Below, in pieces: positions 1 through 7,815 of a stretch of 30,753 nt of DNA. The DNA is from DATGSL01 sp964645585 (lineage in GTDB: Bacteria > Verrucomicrobiota > Verrucomicrobiia > Opitutales > T3Sed10-336): the NCBI GenBank assembly GCA_964645585.1, contig CAZYAN010000045.1, positions 1 through 30,753 of the forward strand, written 5' to 3'. How positions within the stretch are numbered: the first letter of the stretch is position 1; every line of letters begins with the position of its first letter. The notes beneath the pieces were generated by a model. The model saw only the letters and a program-made list of their open reading frames with translations, did not search any database and was not told where the DNA came from. The translations under genes and the position numbers were made by a program.

Positions 1-10
1 GGAGAAAGAA

Positions 11-64
11 CTCGCGCAAAGCCGCCAAGAAAAGATCCTTTGCGTCTTGGCATCTTGAGCGAAG
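11..64. repeat. Degenerate inverted repeat downstream of ftsH
   Basis: Bases 14-20 (cgcaaag) are exactly complementary to 38-44 (ctttgcg). Bases 25-30 (ccaaga) are complementary to 45-50 (tcttgg), and the match continues imperfectly outward to about 11 and 64. The two stems compete with each other, so the RNA could fold in two ways. The element sits in the non-coding stretch 1-148, after the ftsH stop. It looks like a decayed dispersed hairpin element rather than a clean terminator, because no T-run follows on the minus strand. A terminator role is possible but unsupported. Confidence 0.4.
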
Positions 65-148
65 CGGGCGTGAGTTTCCTCTTAACCGGGGGCGGATCTT
101 TCGAAAGGTTAAGCTTTTGTACGAAACCCATTCGAGCCGTCGGCGCTC

Positions 149-2074
149 TCAATGAGTGCGGAAAGGCTGTTTCTGACGAACCCGCACGCTGGCAGCGATC
201 GGCTGACGAGCCTCGTCCGGATTGAGGCCAAAGATCTTCATGGCCGCGGCGCCGCTCAATTCCTCTTCCTCGAGAAGGCGCGCCGCCAGTTCGTCGAGTT
301 CCTTCCGGTGATCGCGCAGCAAGTCGATCGACCGCTGGTACGCTTCTTTGAGAATTCGCCGGATCTCCTGGTCGACCAGCTCTGCGGTCGCCTCGCTGAA
401 GTCGCGCTGTCGCGCGATATCCTCGCCGAGAAAAACTTGGTGGTCGCTGTCCCCGAGGTGCATTTGGTCAAGCGCCTTGCTCATGCCGAACTCGACAACC
501 ATTTTCCGCGCCAGCCGGGTGGCTTGGTGAAGGTCGCGCGCGGCACCGCTCGTCGCCGTGGAAAAGATGAGTTCTTCCGCCGCGCGTCCGCCCATCATGA
601 CCGCGAGATGGTCGAGAATGTAATCGCTGCGGTAGATAAGCCGTTCTTCCTCGGGCAGCTGTTGCGTCACCCCCATCGACTGGCCGCGCGGCACGATCGT
701 GATTTTCTCAATCGGGTCGGCGTTCGGCAGAATAATGCTGATCGTCGCGTGTCCCGCCTCGTGGTACGCGAGCAAACGCATGTCTTCAGGACTCATGTAG
801 ACGCCTTCGCGTTTGCGCCCGAGCATGATGCGGTCGCGCGCGAGGTCGATATCGCGATTTTCGATAGCGTCTTTCTTCTCCAGAGTTGCCAGCAGCGCCG
901 CTTCATTGAGGAGATTTTCCAGATCGGCGCCGCTGAAACCGGGCGTAGCCCGCGCGACTCGCTCGAGATCAACGTCGTCTTTGAGACGCTTGGTCCGCGC
1001 GTGGATCCGCAGGATCATCAGACGGCTCTTGCGGTTCGGCAGGTGAACGGTCACTTGACGGTCGAAACGACCCGGCCGCAGGATCGCCGGATCGAGCACA
1101 TCAGGGCGATTTGTCGCGGCCATCACGATCACGCTTTCATTCGCTTCAAAGCCGTCCATTTCTGACAGCAATTGGTTGAGCGTCTGCTCGCGTTCATCAT
1201 GGCCGCCCCCGATTCCAGCCCCGCGCCGCCGTCCAACCGAGTCGAGTTCGTCGATAAAGATGATGCTCGGCGCGGCCCTCTTTGCCTCCTCGAACATCTT
1301 TCGCACTCGCGATGCGCCGATTCCGACAAACATTTCGACAAAGTCGGAGCCGCTTGTGCTGAAAAAGGGAACGTCCGCCTCGCCCGCGACGGCACGTGCC
1401 AGCAGCGTCTTCCCGGTGCCCGGCGGCCCGACGAGAAGAACTCCCTTCGGGATCTTGCCGCCGAGCCGTTTGAAGTAGACCGGGTTCTTCAAAAACTCGA
1501 CCGTGTGGCGCAGTTCGTCTTTCGCCCCTTCGGTGCCGGCGACGTCATCAAACGTTACCCGCGCCTTCGTCCGGTCGTACAGTTTCGCCTGACTTTGACC
1601 GATCGAGAGCATCCCTTGGCCGCGATTCCGCATCTGCGCAAAGATGAAATAACCGATCAGCAGCAAAAATAGAAATGGCGCCAGATACATCAGAATGACC
1701 GCCCAGCCAAGTCCCGGCTCAGGCCGCGTCCGCAGCTCGACTCCTTGCTCCGCAATCAGCGGCAGCAGCTCCGCGTCATCGACAGCGGGAAGATGCGTTT
1801 GAAATCGCCCCACACCAACCGTTTCGTTCCCCGCTGAAATCTCGACCGGCGTCTCGAAAACCCCGTCGAGCTTCCGGCCGGTCATCGTCACGCTTTCAAC
1901 ATTACCTTCGCGTAACTCTGTCTTGAAAAGGCTGTAGCTGACGGCATTCGGTTCCGTCTTCCCAAACGGGCCCCATACCAGCAAGCCGATGAGCAGGAGA
2001 AGGAATATCCAAAGGTAGATCGTCTTGCCGGATGCTGGCGGCGGCGTGGACGGTCTCGGTGATTGATTAGCCAT
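149..2074 (-). CDS. ftsH: ATP-dependent zinc metalloprotease FtsH
   Basis: Membrane-anchored AAA+ protease that unfolds and degrades misassembled membrane proteins and short-lived cytoplasmic regulators. The 641-residue product has two membrane segments (about 18-36 and 124-147) flanking a periplasmic loop. The AAA module follows, with Walker A GPPGTGKT at 216-223, Walker B FIDELD at 273-278 and the arginine-finger region RPGRFDRQ at 333-340. The zinc protease site HEAGH is at 438-442, with the third ligand probably Asp514. Length and domain order are normal for FtsH. Walker B carries Leu where Ile is usual (FIDEID), a conservative change. No Shine-Dalgarno is visible before the ATG. It is separated by 182 bases from the upstream catabolic cluster and is probably a separate housekeeping unit. 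Confidence 0.97.
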   Translation of the reverse strand: MANQSPRPSTPPPASGKTIYLWIFLLLLIGLLVWGPFGKTEPNAVSYSLFKTELREGNVESVTMTGRKLDGVFETPVEISAGNETVGVGRFQTHLPAVDDAELLPLIAEQGVELRTRPEPGLGWAVILMYLAPFLFLLLIGYFIFAQMRNRGQGMLSIGQSQAKLYDRTKARVTFDDVAGTEGAKDELRHTVEFLKNPVYFKRLGGKIPKGVLLVGPPGTGKTLLARAVAGEADVPFFSTSGSDFVEMFVGIGASRVRKMFEEAKRAAPSIIFIDELDSVGRRRGAGIGGGHDEREQTLNQLLSEMDGFEANESVIVMAATNRPDVLDPAILRPGRFDRQVTVHLPNRKSRLMILRIHARTKRLKDDVDLERVARATPGFSGADLENLLNEAALLATLEKKDAIENRDIDLARDRIMLGRKREGVYMSPEDMRLLAYHEAGHATISIILPNADPIEKITIVPRGQSMGVTQQLPEEERLIYRSDYILDHLAVMMGGRAAEELIFSTATSGAARDLHQATRLARKMVVEFGMSKALDQMHLGDSDHQVFLGEDIARQRDFSEATAELVDQEIRRILKEAYQRSIDLLRDHRKELDELAARLLEEEELSGAAAMKIFGLNPDEARQPIAASVRVRQKQPFRTH

Positions 2075-2170
2075 AGCCGATTTGGCTCGCCCGGTGGCGG
2101 GCGCTCCTCACGACTACTGTAACGCAGCGCCGCGACCGGAGCAAATAGCGGGGCCGGACGCCATCCTCCC

Positions 2171-2189
2171 CCCGATCCCCGGAATCGGG
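2171..2189. other. GC-rich hairpin between GDPD gene and ftsH
   Basis: Bases cccgat (2171-2176) pair with atcggg (2184-2189) around a 7-base loop. The hairpin lies about 70 bases past the stop of the glycerophosphodiesterase gene and about 100 bases before the ftsH start. No T-run follows on the minus strand, so an intrinsic terminator is doubtful. It could be a weak transcript boundary or chance. Confidence 0.25.
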
Positions 2190-2256
2190 CCCGCTCCTCG
2201 TCAGATTTTTTGCCAATGCAGATCGAGCGGCACCCTCAAAGACTATGGATGATCTT

Positions 2257-3177
2257 CTAGCGCCGCGCCTTCTGCCGGTAATAATCCCGAACCGCACGCA
2301 AGGTAATCTCCGGATAATCCGTCGCGAACGAGGCTACCCCCAAATCCATCAAACGCCAATAATAGACCGGTTCCGCCGCACCCCACGGAAGCGACTGAAA
2401 TAAGATCCCCCGATCCCGCAACTCCGCCCCGGTTTTCCGAATAAAATCCGCTTCCAAATTAAAGATCTCATCTCCCTCCTCTGCTACTGGCCGCGCGTGA
2501 ATCTGCAATTGCGTGATGCCCGCGAACTTTTCTTCCCGCAACTCCGCCAGACGTTTCGCCACCCGTTCCTGATCCCCGCCGATCCACAACAGCGTCTGCG
2601 ATTCCGGTACCAGCTCCTTCCATTCGCGAATCAATCCGTGACGGCTGGTCGCCAAAATTATTTGGCTTCCGACACCCGCCTCCCTGACCTCCTCGGCCAA
2701 CCGCTTCAGATCAACGTCCTTAATATCCAAATACAATTGTCGCTCCGGCCGCTCGCGCATCGCTTTGAATACCGCGGTCATTCTTGGGATCCGCTGGCCA
2801 GCGAAACGATCGGACCGATAAGCCCCAACATCGATCTCCGCGAGGTCGGCAAACGCGAGGTCCGCGATGCCCACCCCCTCCAGGCGCGGCGCCAGATCCT
2901 TGACCACCCGGGCAAAATCCTTATCGTGAAACGCGACGATCACCCCGTCCTTCGTCGTTCGCAAATCCGCCTCCGGAATCGTTCCCAAGTCCCACGCCAG
3001 TTCGAAGGTCTCCAACGTGTTTTCCGGCGCCATTTCTCCGGCGCCCCGGTGACTTTGAATCATGAACTCCGACACCGGAACATGATCGCGAACGTTCCAG
3101 TCAGAAACCGCGCACACCGGCATTCCTCCCCCAAGGACCGTCAATAACACCGAGAGAATCGTCTTTCTTTTTATCAT
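2257..3177 (-). CDS. Secreted glycerophosphodiester phosphodiesterase
   Basis: Hydrolyses glycerophosphodiesters to glycerol phosphate and an alcohol. The 306-residue protein starts with a Sec signal peptide (hydrophobic about 6-23, likely cut after VCA), so it should act outside the cytoplasm. The GDPD catalytic pattern is complete: HRG at 43-45, the PENT motif with Glu52, Glu69-x-Asp71 and His84. A C-terminal TIM-barrel strand with the motif FATDYPE is typical of the family. The start codon overlaps the stop of the upstream G1P dehydrogenase gene by ATGA, indicating translational coupling. It is the last gene of the long minus-strand cluster. Coupling to a G1P dehydrogenase suggests the released product is sn-glycerol-1-phosphate or that enantiomers are mixed; this is inference, since the GDPD fold alone does not show stereospecificity. 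Confidence 0.92.
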   Translation of the reverse strand: MIKRKTILSVLLTVLGGGMPVCAVSDWNVRDHVPVSEFMIQSHRGAGEMAPENTLETFELAWDLGTIPEADLRTTKDGVIVAFHDKDFARVVKDLAPRLEGVGIADLAFADLAEIDVGAYRSDRFAGQRIPRMTAVFKAMRERPERQLYLDIKDVDLKRLAEEVREAGVGSQIILATSRHGLIREWKELVPESQTLLWIGGDQERVAKRLAELREEKFAGITQLQIHARPVAEEGDEIFNLEADFIRKTGAELRDRGILFQSLPWGAAEPVYYWRLMDLGVASFATDYPEITLRAVRDYYRQKARR

Positions 3178-4571
3178 CCTTCAGAAGTTGAAATCGTTTC
3201 CGTCCGAACCGCGGGACCGGCCACCGGCCACACGCCGCCGGGCCCAAAAATACAATCCAGGCACCGGTCGAGCAAACCGGCCCGCACCGCCAAATCAAGC
3301 ACCGTAAACCGCCGCCGGATAGAAAAGGCCTGCCAGTAACTCGCCCGCAACCGCTCCCGCGAAATCCCGATTTCCTCCGGCTCCACCGGAGCGCCCGCTT
3401 CCGTAAGCATCCGTTTAAGAACCGTGAATGGAAGCAGCTGTTTGCGCAACTTCTTCGTTAGATCGGGCCAGACATCGCGCAACGTCTCCAGCAATCGACG
3501 CAGCTCATCCGGTTCGCAATGCTTCGCGGTCAATTCCGCCCGCACTCCTTTCGCCACTTTTTCATCGGGATGCCATCGATCGGCCCGCTCCCGCCATTCC
3601 TGCAGAGTCGGCCAGTTCGCGCAACGCGGTTCAATCTCGATCGCCTCCACGGGCAGCGAGAAAAGCGTCTCGTAGAGCGCCGTGCTCGCCAACGCGCCAA
3701 TTCCCACTTTGAACCCGTGCGACGGCGGCCCTCCGCGATGCGTGTGACGCTGCATGTCCCACAGGTGACTGAACTGATGCTCGGCCCCCGATGCCGGCCG
3801 GCTCGACCGTGTGGCCTGCATCGCAAAACCGCCCAGCATCAACCCTTCGACCAGTTTCCCCAGCGCCTCCGTATCACCCGCACGCACGCCCTTCGGGTCA
3901 GCGAGAAACAACCGCAGCCGCTCCTGAACAATCGGCCAAACCGCCGCGTCAATCGTCTCCACACCAAGCGCGTCCGCCACAATCCAATCGGCTCCAGCCG
4001 TGACTTTCGCCAGCAAATCGGCATATCCCGAAGCGCTCATCTCCTTCGGCGCGTTCCGTATCACCTCGAGGTCCGCGACAACCGCGACCGGCGCCGGGCA
4101 ATGAAACGTTTGCTTCAATCCTTCGTGAGTAATCGAGGCGCCAAATGCCGTATAACCGTCCATCGACGCCGCCGTTGCTACGCACATATACGGTCGATTC
4201 GCTTGGAACGAGGCCAGTTTCACCAAGTCGTTGATCGTTCCCGAGCCCACCGCGACCGGGATCGCATCGTGATCGCGAAGCGCCTCTGTCAAGTTCGTCA
4301 CCCAGCCAAAACTCGCCGAGACATCTTGCGCGGGAAACAAGAACGGCTCCCGAACACTCATTTTGCCGGATGCGCAAAACGCCGAATATACCGCCCGCCC
4401 CGCCGTCGCGAAAGTAAAATCATCCGCGACGACCACTGCTTGCCGGTAGCCGAAGACCTCACTGAAAATCCGCGGAACCTCTGAGAGCATTCCGGTCCCG
4501 ATTTCCAGACGCCTCGTTCCGTCCGCCGCGGACACCGCATCCGCCAGTTGCTGGTTGATCTGTACAATCAT
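3174..4571 (-). CDS. sn-glycerol-1-phosphate dehydrogenase (AraM/EgsA family)
   Basis: Interconverts sn-glycerol-1-phosphate and dihydroxyacetone phosphate with NAD(P)(H); cytoplasmic and metal-dependent. The 465-residue protein carries the cofactor-binding motif GSGTIND at 109-115. It also has the family block TAASMDGYTAFGAS at about 133-146, and probable metal ligands Asp185 (in SGYADLLAK), His265 (in SGAEHQFSH) and His285 (in SHGFKVG). This is the iron-containing alcohol dehydrogenase superfamily, closest by eye to Bacillus AraM. It overlaps the kinase gene upstream and the GDPD gene downstream by four bases each (ATGA), so the three are probably co-translated. Bacterial AraM normally makes G1P for archaeal-type lipids. 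In this catabolic setting the reverse direction, G1P oxidation, is more plausible. A different polyol-phosphate substrate cannot be excluded. Confidence 0.88.
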   Translation of the reverse strand: MIVQINQQLADAVSAADGTRRLEIGTGMLSEVPRIFSEVFGYRQAVVVADDFTFATAGRAVYSAFCASGKMSVREPFLFPAQDVSASFGWVTNLTEALRDHDAIPVAVGSGTINDLVKLASFQANRPYMCVATAASMDGYTAFGASITHEGLKQTFHCPAPVAVVADLEVIRNAPKEMSASGYADLLAKVTAGADWIVADALGVETIDAAVWPIVQERLRLFLADPKGVRAGDTEALGKLVEGLMLGGFAMQATRSSRPASGAEHQFSHLWDMQRHTHRGGPPSHGFKVGIGALASTALYETLFSLPVEAIEIEPRCANWPTLQEWRERADRWHPDEKVAKGVRAELTAKHCEPDELRRLLETLRDVWPDLTKKLRKQLLPFTVLKRMLTEAGAPVEPEEIGISRERLRASYWQAFSIRRRFTVLDLAVRAGLLDRCLDCIFGPGGVWPVAGPAVRTETISTSEG

Positions 4572-6319
4572 GAAAGAATTGAAACGGCCGAATCCCTTTG
4601 CGGGCCATTTACGGAACCGTATGCATTATCCTGCACCTCGCGTCGCAACGCTTGCAGCGATTTCATTGTATTATAAACATTCACGTTCTCCCGAACGCCC
4701 CCGAACGCATCGTGTAAATCGAGGTAAAGAGAGTAAAGACGCTCGTAGATAATCCCGCTGGCAGGGATTGGATGATAAGAATGAATCGGCGCGCGCACCA
4801 TCTCCTTCTGCGCCTCTTCAAAAGATATTTGTCTTCCGCCGTCTGGCGTACCATCACCGCAATTTCCCCCCGCGACCCTGCCGCCGATCGCCGCCCCTAA
4901 AGCACACGCCTGCCCGGACCGCGCAACCTGCAGTTCACATCCGGTGACATCCGCGTAAATCTGCATCAAGAGCGGGTTCTTTTCCGCGATTCCGCCCGCG
5001 CAAATGATCCGCTCCGGATGAACCCCGTAAGCTCGAAGCCTTTCCAGAATTGTTCGGGCGCCAAACGCCGTCGCTTCCAGCAGCGCCCGGTAGATCTCGG
5101 CTCGTGTCGTGCGAAGGGTCTGGCCGATCAGCACTCCCGACAAAAGAGGATCGTCAAGAATGTTGCGGTTTCCATTGTTCCAATCGAGCGCGAGCAATCC
5201 GCTCTCTCCCGGACGAAGGTTCGCGCATTCCGCCGTCAGTTCATCGTGCGCCGTTCCATCGCCGCCGCAAATCGTCTCCGCCCACCACTTGAAAATATCG
5301 CCCACGGCCGACTGCCCGGCTTCGATCCCGAAGTACCCCGGCAGAATCGCCCCTTTAACGATCCCCGAAATTCCGGGAATCGCCCGCGCTTCGTGCGCCT
5401 TCGGAACGATCAGACAATCACAGGCTGACGTGCCGATGACTTTCACCATCGTTCCTTCGCTCACTCCGCACCCAACCGCGCCGGCATGAACATCCACTTT
5501 CCCGATCGCCAGCGGAATTCCGACCGGAAGCCCCAGCCGAGCCGCCCATTCGCCGGACAGCCTGCCCGCGATTTCCGAGTCGTCGAACGCCTGTTCAAAA
5601 AGGCGATCCCGCAATTTCGCCAATCGCGGATCCAGGACAGCCAGAAACGCCTTATCCGGAAGTCCTCCCCACAGCTCTCCGTAGAGAGCCTTATGCCCCG
5701 CCGCGCAAATCCCACGTCGAATCTCCGCGGGATCGCGAACTCCAGCCAGAACCGCGGGAATATAATCGCACAGCTCGACCCAGCTTCGAGCCGCCTCGAA
5801 AACACGCGGTGCGACATTCGCGCAATGCCAGATCTTTGCCCAGAACCATTCCGACGAATACGCTCCCCCGCACCAGGCAAGATACTCAGGCCGCATCTCC
5901 TTCGCCGCACGGGTGATCTCCGCCGCCTCCTCAAAACCGCTATGGTCCTTCCACAGCCAGCACTGCGCGTCGAGGTCATTCTTCCATTCCGGCAGCAAGC
6001 CTAACGGAACGTTCTCCGCGTCAACCGGAATCGGACTCGACGCGGTTGCCGCGACACCGATTCCAATGACGAATTCCGGACGAAAGCCCTCGCGTTTCGC
6101 CGCTTCCCGCAACGCGCCGCGAACGCTCGCCTCCAGCGCGTACAGGTAATTCGCCGGATTCTGCCGTGCCACCCGCTCATCACCCGGATGGAGAAGAATT
6201 CCTTCCCGTCCGCTCGGATAGGGCACCACACAGGCGCCCAGTTCCTCTCCATTCGAGCAATCCGCCACGATCGCCCGCGCGGAATTGGTTCCGAAATCTA
6301 AGCCGATCGATGCGATCAT
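4568..6319 (-). CDS. Ribulokinase-like FGGY carbohydrate kinase
   Basis: ATP-dependent sugar or polyol kinase of the FGGY family, 583 residues from the chosen start. The N-terminal FGGY domain begins with the phosphate-binding motif GLDFGTNSARA (6-16) and runs to about 285. It includes GKVDVHAG with the likely catalytic base Asp276. The C-terminal domain begins with MVKVIGTSACD at about 291 and has the adenosine-site block ICAGGIAEKNP. The RQNPANYLYALE segment near 52-63 resembles AraB-type L-ribulokinases. The open frame extends 16 codons further upstream, but into the end of the phosphodiesterase gene; the Met at 6319 directly precedes the conserved fold and is preferred. No araA or araD homologue is present in the window, so arabinose use is not shown and the true substrate is unknown. 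Confidence 0.85.
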   Translation of the reverse strand: MIASIGLDFGTNSARAIVADCSNGEELGACVVPYPSGREGILLHPGDERVARQNPANYLYALEASVRGALREAAKREGFRPEFVIGIGVAATASSPIPVDAENVPLGLLPEWKNDLDAQCWLWKDHSGFEEAAEITRAAKEMRPEYLAWCGGAYSSEWFWAKIWHCANVAPRVFEAARSWVELCDYIPAVLAGVRDPAEIRRGICAAGHKALYGELWGGLPDKAFLAVLDPRLAKLRDRLFEQAFDDSEIAGRLSGEWAARLGLPVGIPLAIGKVDVHAGAVGCGVSEGTMVKVIGTSACDCLIVPKAHEARAIPGISGIVKGAILPGYFGIEAGQSAVGDIFKWWAETICGGDGTAHDELTAECANLRPGESGLLALDWNNGNRNILDDPLLSGVLIGQTLRTTRAEIYRALLEATAFGARTILERLRAYGVHPERIICAGGIAEKNPLLMQIYADVTGCELQVARSGQACALGAAIGGRVAGGNCGDGTPDGGRQISFEEAQKEMVRAPIHSYHPIPASGIIYERLYSLYLDLHDAFGGVRENVNVYNTMKSLQALRREVQDNAYGSVNGPQRDSAVSILS

Positions 6320-6338
6320 CCGCGTGCGCGCTCCATCC

Positions 6339-7760
6339 TCAACGGAGCCCTTCTTCAACAAACACATCGAGCGGTGCCGCGTCGGCCGTCGGCATGGAGG
6401 TTCCCAGCACTTTCGCCAAAGTCGGCGCGATACTCCGCATATCGATTCTGCCGAGTTTTACCCCTCGCCGAATTCCCTTTCCCGCGATCAGAAAGGCCGA
6501 ATCCATCTCCTCGTGCCTCGGCGAATAACCGTGCGTTCCCTTTCCACCGGATCCCCGGTCCGCGGTCAAAGCGCCGCCGAGATGATGACTCGGCACGTAT
6601 CCCGGCTTGAACTCGATCAAAAAATCCGCATTCGGATTTCCGCCGACTCCCGGGATCTCCTCCTTCTCCAAGATCCCCGCGATACCGTGCTCGGGATCAG
6701 AAGCAAGTGATCGCAGAAATGCCCCCACCCGCTTCCGCGCTTCCTCGTCTTCCGGATTCTTCAAAAAGACCGGCGCCGTTCCCCCCGACGGCACACGAAC
6801 CGCTACCCAATCTTCCACCTCCGATTCCCCATAGGTGCTCGCCCGCGGATTCAACGTTACCAGGCCTTCCCGCTCAAAGGCCGCATCGATCCGAATCACT
6901 TTCTCCGACTTCGAAAATCCATGATCCGAAGCCACGCAGATGATTCCGCCCGGATTCCGGTCCCGGAACACCTTCTTCAGTTCCCCAACGATCTCGTCGA
7001 GCTCCTCCAGCGTCTCGATCGCCGACGGCGCAAACGGTCCGTCCCGATGTTGCGCCCCGTCCAGGGCAGCCAGATGAACCGCCACCACATCCGGATTCTT
7101 CGTCTCGATCATCTCCATCGCGTACGACGCCCGCTCCCAGTCGCGCACCTTGGAAAACCGTTCGCCGGACCGGATCCGCTTCTCCGCTCCCGCGCCAATT
7201 TCATCGAGCAATCCTGGTGTCACCACCGCCCAATGCTCCGGGTCCGTCGAGCCGACAACACGCTCAGGAATATTGTAAGCAATGTCCGCGGCGCCCAGAC
7301 TCCCCGGCCAGCCCACGACACCCACGTGCAATCCCGCCGCCGCCGCCGCATTCCATAACGTCGGCACTTGAATATGCTCGCTCCGCCAATCCCACCGTTC
7401 GCCGGAAACGCGTTTCGCTCCGATGAACGGCCGGTTATGGTAAATTCCGTGTCTGGCGGGCCACACCCCCGTGATGAGCGTAATATGTCCGGGAAACGTG
7501 CTTGCGGGCAAAACTCCGCGCACGCGATTCGCGCGCGAGCCCTCCTCTGAAAGGGCTCGCAGGTTTGGAATTTTTAATCCCAGCTCATCCGGAATGTCGA
7601 TATACTCCGCCTTCATCCCGTCTATCGAGATCAGCAGAACCGGCCCCAGCGGCGGTTTCGCCTCATCCTTCGCCGCCGCTCCCGGGACACCGAACAACAG
7701 CAGTGCTCCGGCAACAACAGCCTTCCCGGCCGCATTCGCGAAATCCATTATTCTTTTCAT
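6339..7760 (-). CDS. Secreted ENPP-type phosphodiesterase (copy 1)
   Basis: Alkaline-phosphatase-superfamily phosphodiesterase/nucleotide pyrophosphatase (Phosphodiest family). The 473-residue protein has a signal peptide ending near GAAA (27-30). Two-metal active-site residues are all present: Asp47 (SIDG), nucleophile Thr88 (STFPGH), the HGI..N asparagine near 109, Asp234 and His238 (LDGAQH), Asp279-His280 (SDHG) and His410 (GTHG). Members cleave nucleotide or glycerophospho-type diesters; the substrate cannot be read from the sequence. A clear purine-rich Shine-Dalgarno (AGAGGA) precedes the ATG. It is the first of the genes running into the kinase, with 19 bases between its stop and the kinase start. 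It is a paralogue of the proteins at 11983-13392 and 13414-15687, and shares with the latter the GNPxADF and DPxHGIA blocks. Confidence 0.92.
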   Translation of the reverse strand: MKRIMDFANAAGKAVVAGALLLFGVPGAAAKDEAKPPLGPVLLISIDGMKAEYIDIPDELGLKIPNLRALSEEGSRANRVRGVLPASTFPGHITLITGVWPARHGIYHNRPFIGAKRVSGERWDWRSEHIQVPTLWNAAAAAGLHVGVVGWPGSLGAADIAYNIPERVVGSTDPEHWAVVTPGLLDEIGAGAEKRIRSGERFSKVRDWERASYAMEMIETKNPDVVAVHLAALDGAQHRDGPFAPSAIETLEELDEIVGELKKVFRDRNPGGIICVASDHGFSKSEKVIRIDAAFEREGLVTLNPRASTYGESEVEDWVAVRVPSGGTAPVFLKNPEDEEARKRVGAFLRSLASDPEHGIAGILEKEEIPGVGGNPNADFLIEFKPGYVPSHHLGGALTADRGSGGKGTHGYSPRHEEMDSAFLIAGKGIRRGVKLGRIDMRSIAPTLAKVLGTSMPTADAAPLDVFVEEGLR

Positions 7761-7773
7761 GCTTATCCTCTAC

Positions 7774-7782
7774 GTTTATTCA
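7774..7782 (-). promoter_or_regulatory. Candidate operator half-site TGAATAAAC
   Basis: On the minus strand TGAATAAAC lies 13 bases upstream of the start of ENPP copy 1. The core TGAATAA recurs in three other intergenic gaps of the same cluster, including upstream of the regulator gene. A role as binding site for the SorC-family regulator is a guess based on recurrence only. Confidence 0.2.
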
Positions 7783-7815
7783 GCATCCACTTCTTCGGAA
7801 TGATACCATCCGCAT

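Noticed and set aside
152..1165. 337-residue plus-strand open frame antisense to ftsH.
   Set aside because: Arginine- and histidine-rich composition typical of antisense frames in GC-rich genes, with no recognisable domain; ftsH on the other strand is unambiguous.
4568..6367. L-arabinose catabolic operon.
   Set aside because: No isomerase, epimerase or arabinosidase gene is present; the kinase sits with phosphodiesterases and a G1P dehydrogenase, so an arabinose label is not supported.
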